DNA of 64,000 nucleotides. It comes from Neckera pumila (Eukaryota > Streptophyta > Bryopsida > Hypnales > Neckeraceae). This document shows, in pieces, positions 11,270 to 23,778 of this stretch (position 1 is the stretch's first letter; each line of letters opens with the position of its first letter). Below the pieces are notes generated by a model. It did not search any database. It was not told where the DNA came from and saw nothing but the letters and a program-made list of their open reading frames with translations. The stretch lies in NCBI GenBank assembly GCA_963969595.1, contig OZ018410.1, positions 36,747,413 through 36,811,412 of the forward strand. The letters are read 5' to 3'. A program made the translations under genes and the position numbers.

Positions 11270-13316
11270 GATTATACAATCATATTGGTATCAATTCAAA
11301 TGACTTCTATTTGATAGAATTGACAAGAGGTTCAATTGTACAGCCCAATGGTTGTAAGACCTTTACTACCTTATAAATAAGGGATTCTTGAATCTCTAAA
11401 GGTTCAAAGTAGTTACAATGGGTTCTTAACCTCTAAAGTCCCATTGGCCTGCGGGAGCCAAAATGCAACTTTGGGTAGGCTCATACATTCTCAATATTCA
11501 TTGTAATTTTTTTAAACATTTTATGAAGCTAATAAAATATATAAGCCTCTTGGGAATATAATTTTTATTTCAATCAATTCTTGGGAGTAAAAGTCTTGGC
11601 AAAATAAAACAAAAACAAAGGTAAACAGGCAGCACCCCAAAATCCCAAAAGTTGAAAATAATTTTTATCTAAAATATTACATTATTGTGCAGTTATGGAA
11701 TCCAGACTCCAATATGACTTTAAAGCCCTTTAATAAAACTCAATTTCAAGAATTTTTGGAATAAATTAAAATTACAAAATATTAATTATTTGCTTAGTAT
11801 ATTTTTGTCTACATATAAAGTTTTTATTCATTCTATTTGGACTATTGATGAAAAAGTTATGGACAATCTTGATCTTTTGGCAATCTAAGCATCTTTTTCA
11901 AAATATTACTTATATAGGATTCCTTTTTAGATGCAATTGCTACAATTTTTAAAAAAAAAAACATTGTTTGGTAGGATTAAATACACTTTCTAGAACAATT
12001 TAATCTTCTGGATTATTGTACTTCAATTCCATCTTAGAGTTATTAATAATTTATTTTTTTGTTCAATGTTAGATCTAAATCTACCTAACAAATTTTCAAA
12101 GAAAGAAAATCAAGTGTTTTCTTTTTAAATTATTTTTTCTAGACTTTAAACTCAATAAGTCAATAAATAAAAATTTCAATTTCAAATTTTTAATCTCCAA
12201 AAATCTCTTCTAAAAGCGCTGACAAAGTCATCTAAAATTGCAAGACCGCATTCAAAAAAACTTTTTTTCCAACTTTGAATCCCGCTTTGAATGCGGCTAA
12301 TATTTTCCAAATATGAAGTTCCATAGCATGTACTTTACATGCTACAACAATCTCACCATTAGGATTGACATGTTTGAATTCCGTTTTAGAACTCTTTATG
12401 ACTTAATTTTTCGTTCCATCATAAATTAATTTTACATAACACTTTTTTAAAGAATGAAAATCAACTTGTGATTGTCACTTTTTAAAATCTTCAATTTCTA
12501 GCTCTCAAGTTTCCACTATAAGGATTTAAACCTCAAAATTTTGTAGTGCAAAATTTTTTAATTAAGAAGATTCAAAGTCTGAAAACCTATGATTGCTAGG
12601 TACAAAAAGAAATCATTCTCTTACTTTGAATATTAGTATCTTACAACCTACATAGTCAAAGTTTGTGAATTTTTGTTCACATTGTTATTCAAGTCTTATG
12701 CAAGATCCTCTGGTTAAGTAGATTGGAAAAAAAATCCTTGTAGTTCTGTTTGCAGTAGAAATGGCAGTTTTAGGTGGGGTGTGGCCACTTTATTCCCACC
12801 TTTGGAATAAAGTGTACACAACCAGGCTCTAGTTTTTGTTGTGGATAAATTTCTATCGGATATTAACACGTATAATCCAATTACGCCTTCCAAGCAATGA
12901 ATCTTTGATGTTGTTCCTATTCTTAGCTTTGTCCACTTCTAATTGCTATAAAAATTGAAAGAAGTTAGTATTGTTCGGCTGGTTTTTACTATGACTGATT
13001 AACAATCAAACTATGATTTGGTATTAGTCTACAAGCAAATAAACAAAATAGTATAATCTGTAGGGTTTGTTTTACCCTTTCCAAAATGGTGAAGCAAGCT
13101 GAAATTGACCTAAATCCCTAACGAATAATAGCGGATGAACTTATGACTAAGTAATCTCTTAAAACTTTATCACTTCTTCTATTTTTTCCTTTTGGGAGAA
13201 ATTTTGATAAGTTCTTATTATAAGTTCTAATAGAAGATAAATTCAACTTACTTCTAGAATTAAATCGTTTCACCTTAGAGATGTTATTTCTATACTTGTT
13301 ATGGTAAAATAGAATT
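11270..13316. repeat. Diverged remnants related to the TTAA elements, in AT-rich DNA
   Basis: A left end at 11426 (TTAACCTCTAAAGTCCC) is followed by interior sequence shared with clear family members: a 'tctcaccatt' block near 12350 is the complement of one near 24240, and 'gcagttatggaatc' near 11690 matches 13975. No clean right end was found, so this is probably an old truncated copy. No gene seen. Confidence 0.5.
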
Positions 13317-13318
13317 AC

Positions 13319-13610
13319 TTTTGACTTCTTGAATAATTGTTAATTACTGGTGAATTTTGACTGTGTTGGTTCATCAAAACTCTTACGTAATTCTTTTTTA
13401 TCCTAAAATTATTAATTTTTGATTTTTTGGATAATTATTAATTACTGGTGAATTTTGACCGTGTCGATTCATCAAAATTCTTACGTAATTTTTTTTATCG
13501 TAAAGTTCTTAATTTTTGACTTCTTGGATAATTGTTAATTATTGGTGAATTTTGACTTCGTCAGTTCATCAAAATTCTTACATAATTCTTTTTTAAGATT
13601 AAATAATTTT
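13319..13610. repeat. Tandem repeat, about 97 bp x 3
   Basis: Units begin at 13321, 13419 and 13516, each reading TTGACTTCTTG or a close variant, then a block with GTGAATTTTGAC and TTCATCAAAATTCTTAC. A fourth, diverged unit starts at about 14859, beyond a TTAA element, so the array has been split. No coding potential. Confidence 0.8.
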
Positions 13611-13625
13611 ACTATCATAGCATTA

Positions 13626-14556
13626 TTAACCCCTAAAGGACCAACATGCGTTTTTTGGCCGTATAGAAATTTTGGGCAGGTACGTGTGACTAGAGATATC
13701 CATATTTGAGGCTGAAATTTTAATAGAAGGTGGGGGCATGGAATATCTTCATATCTACCAAGTTTCATGACATTTCGAAATACGAGTCAGAAGTTTTGAC
13801 TTGATATGTTACTTTTTTTTGTAACCGGGCAGTTTGGGCAGATCAGAAAAAATCATTTTTTCCGGAATTCTTTTTTGAAATTGGTTCTCTACATTTATAT
13901 ATACTTAAAAAGCTTTGATTCATTCCATTTCACTCAATGAGTCAAAAGTTATGAGGGTTTTTGGTTTGCGGGCAGTTATGGATTCTCTACTCTAAAAAAA
14001 ACTTTAAAGTTGTTTATTTAACTCAATTTTCAATATTTTTGGAAAAAAATAAAATCTTAGGATGTAGATTGATTATTACAACATTATAGCCGTTGGGATT
14101 GGCATTTTTAAATTCCATGATTAAATTTTCAACAATTTAGTATTTTGAGTCATTTTCTACTTCTTTCTACTTACTATTTTTTTCCTATATGTTGTACAAT
14201 TCCAAATGATGTGAAATTTTTCATGCATATAGACAACTTGTTTAGGAAACTGAATTCAAAGAAGCACCACTTTTATCGGCATTTTTTCATTGAAAAGTGA
14301 GCTTGCAAAGTGCAGCTGCCCGGTTTTTCGCAGGATCAAAAAAATGGTTTTCAAGACTTTGAATGCTTATATCTTATGATCCACACGGTGGAATTTTCTG
14401 AAATTTTTACCACATGTTTTCAAAATATCATACTACAAGATCCTACGGTTACATGTGTCAAAAATTGTTTTTTTCTAAAAATTTGGTAGTTGTATTAGAA
14501 ATGGCAGTTTTGGAGCGTTTTTGGTGATTACATAGTCATGAAACTTTAGGGGTTAA
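13626..14556. mobile_element. TTAA-flanked inverted-repeat element (931 bp)
   Basis: The left end is TTAACCCCTAAAGGACCAAC; the right end complement is TTAACCCCTAAAGTTTCATG. TTAA is present on both sides. The interior is related, in reverse orientation, to 23779-24698 and 59045-59976 (shared blocks such as 'aagatcctacggtt' near 14430). There is no transposase frame. It lies between units 3 and 4 of the 97-bp array. Confidence 0.8.
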
Positions 14557-15465
14557 GCAATGTTGGGGGGGGGCCCTTTTGCTCCCCCCCCAAATGTGGA
14601 GCCCTCCAGCCAATAGCTCTCTCCCACTTTGCAATGTACAGTTTATGCTCCATACTAGCCAATAGTTTCTAGCAACACTGACACAACCCTGATAAAGTCG
14701 CAACTAACAAGCCAATTGGAGCATGTGGAATTAAACTAAAGTTCCTCCCTGGTATAAAGGGAGGAATTATACCTCCTTCCAGGGGGAACAAACTATCCCA
14801 GTTAACAATGTTATGATCAAGATTTGATTTTTACCTTAAAGGTAAAATAAAAATACTTTTGACTTCTTTGGTAAAAGTTGTTTTAGGGATAAATTTTGAC
14901 TATTATCCGGTTCATCAAAATTCTTCCATAATTTATTTTTTTCTTTGGAAATTCAAAACTACTTCTATCTTTTTGTTTTTACTTTTACTCTAGATTCTAA
15001 AATTCCTTAAAGATTCTATTAGGTAATTTTCTATTTTTTCTTTCTACTTTTACTACTATTTTTTTTCAAGATAAATTGTGGTAATTTTTTGGTATGGTGA
15101 AATACTTTAAGAGTACGTTAAATTCTTACTAACTTGGGTTGTTTTTCTATTGTAAATTTTAAAACTCCTTGGTAGATTATTTTTGGATGATTCTTTCTAA
15201 ATTACTCTTAGTTTCTATTCTAACTTTAATTTCTTATAACTTTTGGAGTTTTTATCCTATTTCTAATTGCAAGTACTTTCTAGAAAGATATTCAAATTTT
15301 CTATCTAACTCTAAGTTCTGGTTCTTATTTCTTGTGGTTCTTTATGTTCTAAATTGCATTCCAACTTCCTGATTCTACAACGTTAATCTTACTTAGCAAT
15401 CCTAATTTAATTCACTAACTTTTGCATTAAATAATAAAATAAAAGAAAGGTTTTTAGAAACTCAC
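14557..15465. other. AT-rich intergenic DNA with one displaced 97-bp repeat unit
   Basis: Near 14565-14595 there is a G-run/C-run palindrome (GGGGGGGGG...CCCCCCCC) that could form a hairpin. A unit of the 97-bp repeat is at about 14850-14940. The rest is T-rich, low complexity; the 67-codon plus frame at 15169-15372 is hydrophobic only because of the T-richness. Confidence 0.5.
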
Positions 15466-15543
15466 CTCAAAAATCGCGGATTTGATGATTCCATCCTCGT
15501 TCACCGTCATTGTGATCTCGTTGTAGTCAAATGTAGCGTCCAT
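15466..15543 (-). pseudogene. Orphan exon-like coding segment
   Basis: On the minus strand an ATG at 15543 opens a 26-codon frame (MDATFDYNEITMTVNEDG, then IIKSAIFE) that stops at a good GT donor (GAG|gtgagt). Codon use is balanced and GC-richer than the surroundings. No further exon or family match was recognised downstream. It could be the first exon of a gene whose rest is lost, or a fragment captured by a transposon. Confidence 0.35.
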
Positions 15544-16676
15544 GTCGTCTTTTTTTTTCTTCAAGATGGGAAAGAACCAATTTCTTTTGTATTTTCTTTC
15601 TTTTCTTTTTTCTTTATAATTTTTTCTTCTTTTGGGGATATTTTAAAAATAAATCTAATCCTATCAAATCTAATCTAATAGGATTTTTGCTAATGGTTCA
15701 AAAATCAACCAAACTTAAAAATAAACTTGTCAAGATTTTCCTACTAATACTAATTTGAGAACTTCTTCCAAAGTCAAACTACTCTCTAATTGGGTTTCTA
15801 CGTATTTCCCAATCAAAATAAAGAGGGCTGCAAAAGTCAACAATGCCTAGTTAGTGTTCTAAATTGACTTTTTTGTTCTCCAAATCCTTTACTACTAATG
15901 TGTCTACTTCCTTCCAAACTTGTTTTAGTTGTATATGCTCTGGCTTTAGTTTTTGCAATCACTTAGAATTTTAAGAACAAGTTTTTCTGTGTGTAGCTAA
16001 GTTGTCCAGAGAGTAGAGGGAGCAGTACGTGAAGTTGAGCAAGGAGTGCACAGGTGGTGCTTGAAAATCAGTGGTCACTGGTTGACTTGTTCTCCCCACC
16101 TCCTTTTGCAATTTGGGCTTGTTAACTGAGCTTGTGAACTAAACTTGTGACTCTAAGCTTGTAAACTGAGCTTGTGAACTCTGGCTTGTTGATTTTAGTT
16201 TGAACTTGAACACCATCCTTTTCTCAAACTGCCTTGAGCTGTCAAAACTCATTCCTGGTGTTCAAAAAAAAACCTGAAGTTTGATTAGTGTAAGGCCTTG
16301 GCCCAGTGTTTTGGTTTCCCAAAATTTAGATTTTCAAGCAAAAAAAACAAAGTCGGGGCCTCACAAGCATCCTCCCAATTTGAGTTTGATTAAATCAGCT
16401 CTAAAGTATGTGATATGCTGGCTCAATCAAGTTATCGTCTATTGCCTTCTGACCTGGCCACTGGCCCTTCCAACCTGGCTACTGGCTGGGTTGGCTGGCC
16501 GGCCTGGCGGTGGTCCTGGTTTTCTGTTCTCAGGTTCTGAATTTTAATCCCGAACCTCTGGCCGTTGCTTAGCCAACTATTTTGGAATTCAAGTCCCAAA
16601 ATTTGGGATTTAACCCCAATACTTGGATCTCCTTTGGGAACCCCTTAAACAAAATAAAAAGACAAAAATTCTAACC
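15544..16676. other. Intergenic DNA of mixed composition
   Basis: No gene recognised. A local run of 'aacttgtgaac/gagcttgtgaact' (16110-16190) is a short imperfect tandem repeat. A GC-rich patch at 16440-16525 (repeated 'ggctggc/ctggcc' words) gives an 88-codon frame without any motif. Confidence 0.45.
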
Positions 16677-16677
16677 A

Positions 16678-16960
16678 GGGGCGAAGCTTCGCCGTCCGGG
16701 AGATTAGCCCCAAAATTTTAATACTTAAAATTTGTTCTAAGTTAAAAGCTTTGCCGTTCGAGGGTTTTAGGCCCAAAATTCTAACACTTAAAAGATATTT
16801 AGTAGAAAAGACTTGAAATTTTGGCAATAGCTTTGCTATATTAGAGTGATAAACCTCGAATTTGGAGCAATTTCAAACAAAAGAATTCTAATAGTCCACA
16901 AAAAACTAAACCCGTGGCGATAGCTTCGCCGTATTAGAAGGATTAACCTCAAATTCTGGC
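16678..16960. repeat. Four degenerate tandem units with a GGCGAAGCTTCGCC-type palindrome
   Basis: Palindromic cores occur at about 16680 (GGCGAAGCTTCGCC), 16747 (AAGCTTTGCCG), 16823 (GGCAATAGCTTTGC) and 16915 (GGCGATAGCTTCGCC). Each is followed by a similar 'ttagccccaaaattttaa/attaacctcaaattctgg' tail, at intervals of about 66, 77 and 92 bp. Non-coding. Confidence 0.6.
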
Positions 16961-17226
16961 AAATTTTAACAAAGGATCTTTTAATACTCAACTGCAAGAG
17001 CTTGGTTCCAACCCAAACTTCTCTAAAACAATGATGACACTTCTAAAGACCATGTTTTCAAATGTCAAGGCTCTAAGGGGATGTTCTATGACATGAAGTC
17101 AAGATATCCCACTGAAAGAGCTCGGTTTGAAGGGGTGAGAAACCACAATCTTCTAAAAACATCGACAAAACACATGACGAATGAATCTTTCCAATCAAAG
17201 CACGTTAAGCAAGCAAGCGGTTCTTT

Positions 17227-18539
17227 GATCTTCTCACGGACGTTGAGGTTCTTCTGTCACTGGCTTGCTTTAACCCAATGCTGAATGCTATCCATTGTTT
17301 GATCAAGCTCAATCAGTCACGTGATATCTTTATCTGAGATTTCTTGCAAGCCATAAAATTGTGTCAAAACGAGCTTGGCAGGATGTTCATTGACCGGGGG
17401 TCAACGTATTGCACAGTCGAATTTGCTCGGTACAATGAGCTAGTGGGCTTGAAAAGTGCCGATTTGCCGATGGAGTGGAGGCCTCTGGAGGGTGAGAGCG
17501 GCATTTCTCACCTTGTGTACAATTGTGGCATCACTACAATGTTTGCTCGTTGCATTGACAAGCAGATATGGAACCAGATTTTTGTAACGGAACAGGACTA
17601 CAATCGCGTGCAAGACAACGTGGAGTGGCAATTTGCCAATAAGTTTTCTGTTTTTAATTTCAATTTTCATTTCAGTTTGGATTCTTGCTTTGTTTCCAGA
17701 TTTTTTTCCTTTCTATGTTTCCAATTTTTTTTTCTTTGTTTACAAATTTTTTTTGTTGTTTTGTTTCCAATTTTTTTTTCTTCCTTTGTTTCCATGTTGT
17801 GTTCATAGGTTTCTTTCCATCTTGTCTTCATAGGTTTGTTACCATCTTGTTTTGTTTTGTCCATTATGTTTTTATGGGTGGCTAATCAATTGTCTTGTAT
17901 GTTTGCTTGTGCCACGCAGAGATTGCCTAGCCGCTTTGTGATGAACTAGACCGGAGGTTTCCTCAGCAAGCATTACTTGATGCTTTTGGGATAATATATC
18001 CCCAGTATTGGAAACAAAACGGGGCTGACACTAGTTTCCCGCAGCACTTGGCAGTGCTCAAAGATTTCTATTGTCACGCCAAGATTCTAAATGGTGGGCC
18101 AACTTTGACTAACAATGGAGCGGCTTACATAGTGCCTGAGATGCTCTCAGCGGCAAACTTGGACAATCAACAGGCCTTGTTCAAAATAACAATGAAGTCA
18201 AATGCTGATGTAGCATTGGCTCCGCCCTTGACTATGAATCTAGTCATAAAACTTTGGAGGAACTTGTTGCAGTCACAGCATTTAGGCAGCCTGATCTTTG
18301 AGTTTTTCAAGGTTGCCGAGATTGGGTGTTGCTTGGTCTTGGGCTCTGTGGAGGATGAGCGTTGTTTCAGCACTTTAAAGTTCCTCAAATCATGCCAAAG
18401 AAACCGCCTTGACAAACATTTGCCACTTGTGGTCCGCATGTTTGGACAAAAGTTTTATACCTTGGAGAACTTTCCGTATAAGGAGGCAATGGATTATTGG
18501 AAAAAGGCTGTGAAGGTGGGCCGGCACAGGGACGTGTAG
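17227..18539 (+). pseudogene. Decayed hAT-family transposase remnant
   Basis: Frame 17227-17640 reads DLLTDVEVLLSLACFNPMLN, then LIKLNQSRDIFI, an in-frame TGA (17335-17337), and DFLQAIKLCQNELGRMF. A pyrimidine-rich gap (17640-17870) and a TAG (17928-17930) separate it from a second open stretch, 17931-18539, in another frame. That part contains GSVEDERCFSTLKFLKSCQR and NRLDKHLPLVVRMF, which look like the hAT C-terminal dimerisation domain. GC content (about 45%) stands out from the flanks. The gap may be an intron, since a TAG just before CCGCTT could be its acceptor, but the upstream TGA argues for a pseudogene. No catalytic residues or inverted ends could be assigned. Confidence 0.6.
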
Positions 18540-21500
18540 TGTTCAACTTGTCACTTGTGCATCAGTATCCTCATGTTTTGGGATGCCTTAGTTTTCATGA
18601 GATTAAGCCAGTATTGCACCTCAAATTTATTTGATTCCCCTTGACGGTAGAAAGGCTATTGTGCTCTGGGGTTCCGCTTTTTCAAGCGGGGCACAAGATG
18701 GAGGGCAGGGAGTACAATTGAAGACCCGGGAGCTTCCAACAACTTCATCTTATTGTTCATTCTAACTTGTTTCACTAATGTGGTTTGTTTGTTTGTGTGC
18801 AAAACACAAACACTGCAAATGGGCAGTCTTGCAATTTTGCAAGAAGGATTCAACTCCCTTGTTAGTGATAGTTTTCATATTTTAGTGTATGAATATAACT
18901 TTGAAAGAAATGAGTATTCCAATTGTGCACATTCACATTCTTTTGCCAAAAAATCGCCATATAGTTTTGCACAAAGTCCTCTATTTAGTTAATTCACACA
19001 TAGAAAACTACAAGAAGGAGCAAATTTTGACACTACAAACAACAGAAAATAGCATCCAAAATCTACTAGAATGCCTTGGTTGTCGCAAATATGACTTTAC
19101 CAAGAGAAACAAAATTTATCCATAATTCTACCTAAGCATTTCAAAATTCTCTGCCTGGTTCTACCACAGAGATAGGTGCTTGCAGAGATAGCCACCTTTA
19201 CGAGCACGGAATTAGCCTTCAGACTAATTCCACAAAATCCTTTTCGGGACCACTAGTCCTGGGTGGTTGCATACCGAGGCCGTGGAACTAACGTGGAACT
19301 TGACGGTTGCATTGGAGCGTGCATTTAAGTCCAATTTGCTTTTCAAACGTTACAGTGCCGCTACCGTCCTTATTACAGGGTGCATTGCAGATGCTCTTAG
19401 CAACATGCAAGTATTGACAAGGCTATTGGTTTACGGGCAATTTTGGCATTTTCAGAGTTTAAGTTCCTTTCAAAGACTATTGTGTTATCTAAAAATACTG
19501 CATTTTAAAACTTTGAATTCTAAGTCTCAAGGTGAAGCCCTCACTGCTTGAAAATATGTAGATGCTTGTGTAAATGATGTATGTTGTGTTTGATAACACA
19601 TTTTGTCATTTTTGCTCACAACATTTTGACATGCAATACATGTTCACTTTCATTTTGATTCTCAATTTCAATGGCTCATCTCTTCGCATATTATTTTAAA
19701 TTCTGGTAGGTTTGCTTTCTAATCGCTTGGTGCATTGTCCTAGTTTGTGTTTCAAATTACTTGTGTTTTGAATGTTTGGCGGGGGGCATTGAAACCAATT
19801 TGTGCTTTCTATAGTAATTTTGCTGAAACCAATTATTGCTTCAACTAGTTAACCCTTAGGACTTTTCTATTCAATCTGCTTTGAATCCAAAACAAACTAA
19901 GTAGGTCCTGAATCAATTTATCTTATTTCACTGTGGAAGGATCTTGTGACTGATACTAGTTTGGGTTCCGGTACTCAAAATATTTCTAGAATGACGGACT
20001 CTTGTTTTGTGATTCATTTATACACGTGGAGTTCTCTTGTTTTGTGTATCTATTTGTACATTTGAAGTTCTCATGTTTGGTTTATGTTTTTGAAGTTCTC
20101 TTGCTTGGTGTATCATTTTGTACATGTGAAGTTTGCAGTCATGAATGTCAGTTTGAATCTGGTTTGGCTTCCAATGTATTGAATGTTTGAAAGTAGTTCC
20201 AGGTTGCGGGACTCTTGTTTTGTATATATTTTTCTATATGTTAAATTATCAGTGACTATTGTCAGTTTGAATCGATCAAGTTTTGCAAAAATTTTGCCAA
20301 TGTTGTAATGAACAAAATTTGCCAAGGTTCTAATGTTCTAATGAATATAGTATATATAATGAACATAGGATACCAAAAAATAGTGAGAAAAGAAAATTGT
20401 AATGAAATATAGGGTACATGAAATGGCCTAAAATTTGAAATTTAGATAATATAGCCCTATAGAAATTAAACAATTTACCTACATAGCCCCCGTGTAATGG
20501 GGGCTTGAACGCACGTTATCAACAAACATCCTATATAGTGCATCCCTCAAGGTCATTTTTTTAGACAATAAATGTACTAAATATGCAATTAGGAAAATAA
20601 ATTTTTTCATTCATATTTGTTTACATAGATGATTCAACAAATAATGCAACTCCTTTATTATTGATTCCTAAAAATGAAAAGAAATTCAAATATTTTTTTA
20701 AAACTAAAATTTAAACCTTATTTTTATTGATTAATTTGAAAAGTTGAAAATAAAAAATAGTTTTAAAATACATTGCAAATTTTGAAATTCAAAAAATATA
20801 TTAATGGTATTGCCAACCTTTTTTATATTTTTTTGCAATTGATATACTTATTATAGTGGACTATATTATTTCAAATACTTCACAGTAGCTTGAAAATGCC
20901 CTAAAATAACAAAAATATTAGACAAAACATGTCAAATTGGTAGATGTAATCAAATTTTTTAGACCTATTTTGGAAAAAAAATTTAAAATCAAGAAAAAAT
21001 CTTTTTGTAGTTGTTTTAATTCTCTACAAATCTCAAAATCTCAAAATTTTATGATTTTTTTTAAAGCAATTTAGTAGAATCTATTTCATCTTTTACAAAT
21101 TTTTGTATTGACAACAATTCTAATATGGTTGAAGAACCAATTTGAATTTGTAAAAAATTGGGTTATTTAAGTGATAATGTCCATAATTGCAAAGTGCTTT
21201 GTTCTTCAGCAATCATTTTCTATTTGTAATATAATATATTTAATTTAGCAAAACATTAATTTCTTTAATAGTTTTGACATCACTAATTTTTAGGTCATTA
21301 AATAAGTTTATTTTGGAATATCATTCAATGTGGTTATTAGCCAATAGCCTCATATCACTAGAAAGGTGTCTCTAGTCAATTAGGTTTGAAAATTGAATTG
21401 ATGAACAAAAAATTTAAAGATGTTTGGGAATGAAGAATTTGTATTTAAAAATGTTTCCATATTTCTATAAAATTCACAGCACCAAAGATAATTGCTAATA

Positions 21501-22150
21501 AAGATTCATTTGAATGAACTTGAAGGACATATTTGAAGGCAACAAATCAACCTTTACTTTACCCCCTTTGTTATCTTTGTATTTAGTGTTATCGAATTGT
21601 TTAGTTTATATCAATTTGGCACTCAAGAAAAATCTTTATTTTATCCCATTTGTTGTCATTGTATTTAATAGTATCATGTTGTTTAGCTTAATTATACTAA
21701 TTTAGCACTTGAAAATGCATTACAACACCTCATTGAGCATTTGTTTCTAATATCTTTGAAATTATAATTTTGATTTTTGTTGAAAAAATGACATTATACC
21801 AGGATTTTTGAACACCAAGTTGTGAAATTCCGTTATATGGGGCAATTCCACAATTATTGTTCATCAATCAAATTTAATGATGGTTTTTTGTTTATTTTTC
21901 TTCAGGTTTTTTATTAATATATTGGTAATTATTTCTCAAATTTCTCTTAGCTAAACAGTGGTAATGCAACAAGGTGAAGATGAGTATCACTTTTTAGATT
22001 TGAAAGATTTCTTCGAGTCTATACTCTTGTTTACATTAGCACTTGAAGTTAGTGATGACACCATGGAATGGGCCTTGGCATGGGGTGACCATTGTTTGCA
22101 ATTGTGAGTACTACTTCCAGTTGTATTACTACCATCTTTTTGTCATGTTT
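18540..22150. other. AT-rich intergenic DNA with minor repeats
   Basis: 18540-19560 keeps slightly higher GC and may still belong to the hAT element; the 94-codon frame at 19267-19551 has no known motif. At 20000-20140 there are 3-4 imperfect copies of a roughly 50-bp unit containing TTGAAGTTCTC and TTTGTACAT. At 20486-20506 a perfect 7-bp-arm hairpin, AGCCCCC...GGGGGCT, stands out in AT-rich DNA. No gene seen. Confidence 0.45.
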
Positions 22151-22154
22151 AGCA

Positions 22155-22314
22155 TCATTCCTTTAGATGAATAGAATTGGAATTGCATTGATCAATTGTG
22201 TGTCCAAGGCTTCCACAATATAAACACATTAAATGATATTTGGGGCCTTGGAGGGTCGTTTCAGGCCTGTTCCTTGATCTGCCCAGATTCAGTGAACGCC
22301 GGTATGGGTGTGTC
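22155..22314 (-). pseudogene. CCHC zinc-knuckle (gag-like) fragment
   Basis: The minus-strand frame contains CLYCGSLGHTIDQC, a C-x2-C-x4-H-x4-C zinc knuckle of the type in retroelement gag and some RNA-binding proteins. Before it lies GRSRNRPETTLQGPKYHL. The frame continues upstream only through a low-complexity A/T tract, and no reverse transcriptase, integrase or LTR is seen nearby. Probably a fragment of an old retrotransposon. Confidence 0.45.
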
Positions 22315-22328
22315 AAAAATAAAAATAA

Positions 22329-22360
<32 letters not shown>

Positions 22361-22387
22361 TAAAAAATAAATAAATAAATAAAAATA

Positions 22388-22440
<53 letters not shown>

Positions 22441-22480
22441 AAAATATCATTTTAAGCAAAAAAAAAATTTTTTTTTTTCA
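22315..22480. repeat. Low-complexity tract: (AAAAAT)n, (AT)n, poly-T
   Basis: An AAAAATA-rich run (22317-22385) passes into an alternating AT run (about 22384-22410) and then a 27-base T run. Simple sequence, prone to assembly error. Confidence 0.95.
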
Positions 22481-23778
22481 AAAAATGACGTGGCAGTTGC
22501 TTGACCACGTCAACCAGTTGCTGCTGCTGATTTCCCGTAGTCTGGGAAGGCAATAGACAACAGGGGAACTCGGAGCCCTCCAAGATCCCCGAATCTCATC
22601 TAATGAATAGCTCAAAGAAGAAAAATTGAAAAATTTAGACAAGTCAGATTGAATTTTTGGTTTTATTATGAATTGTGAGATTTCTCAAATTTATAATGGA
22701 ATCAATGTTTCTTATTTACCACAATCTCCTAGGTTTATCACTAGGTTCAAATCTATATGTAGACCACTGTAGAGATTCCTTTTGTGAATTTTTTTTCTCT
22801 GAAAAATTGTTTGTAAGCTGTAAAGTTTCTTCCGATGTTGGTGGTGATCTCTTACATATTGATTTATTGAAATCAATGTAACAATATTTGATGATTTCAT
22901 TTTTGAAATCACAAAAGATCATGTAAAATCTTGATGGCATATTCAAAAGATTCTTGTAAAAAAACATATATTAGTGTATTAGGTCCTTCTAAAGGATTTG
23001 TTTGTTCTATACTAACAATTATATAGCATCTTATTTTTTAATTTCACTGAACAATAATAATTGGAAATTCTAATGCTTTTTATAAGCGGTCATAATCGTA
23101 TAATTCCAATGATGACTTTTTATTTTGGAACTAATTTGGGCTTTGAAATGTACAAGGTCATTTTATTAAATTTTGATCTTAATAGGTGGGATTTCTTAGG
23201 CAAGAAGTGTGCAACATTTTCTTGAGGTGGCACAATTATTTTAATTACTTAAGCGTGCTATCATGAGTGCTTTGCATGCCCTTTTGACCAACCTTTCATC
23301 AATTTGTCTACAATGCATTATGTTGCTAGCAATTTGAATTTGCACATTTGTTTACTGTCTTTTAATACAAAATAAAGAAACTAAAGAACAATTCATTAGA
23401 TTTTCATATTAATAAAATAAAGTAAAACTTTAAAAAAATTGAGCTTCCAAAGACTAATTGAATTCATCATTTAACTGTTAAAAGACATTGAGGACAAGAA
23501 GTATACAATTGATGACTTTCTTTGGTAGAAACTTGGAATGCACCTATTTGTTAAAAAATTGAATCATCTTTGATTGTATACTTCTCACCAACGTGGTACC
23601 TTTTCAAGATTAATTCTAAGAAGGTCAAAATTAGACCACCAGGAGCTAATACTCTTTTATACACTAGAAAGTAGAAGGTGCATCATGTGATCAAAAAATA
23701 GACATGATTAAAGCCATGGAATTATGAAACCAAATGATTGAAGCCATGAATTTGAGGCTACAAACCCTGCCTCAACCC
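22481..23778. other. AT-rich intergenic DNA
   Basis: No gene recognised. Short overlapping frames at 22675-22967 occur on both strands without motif. The first 150 bases have moderate GC and may be an old element edge. Confidence 0.5.
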
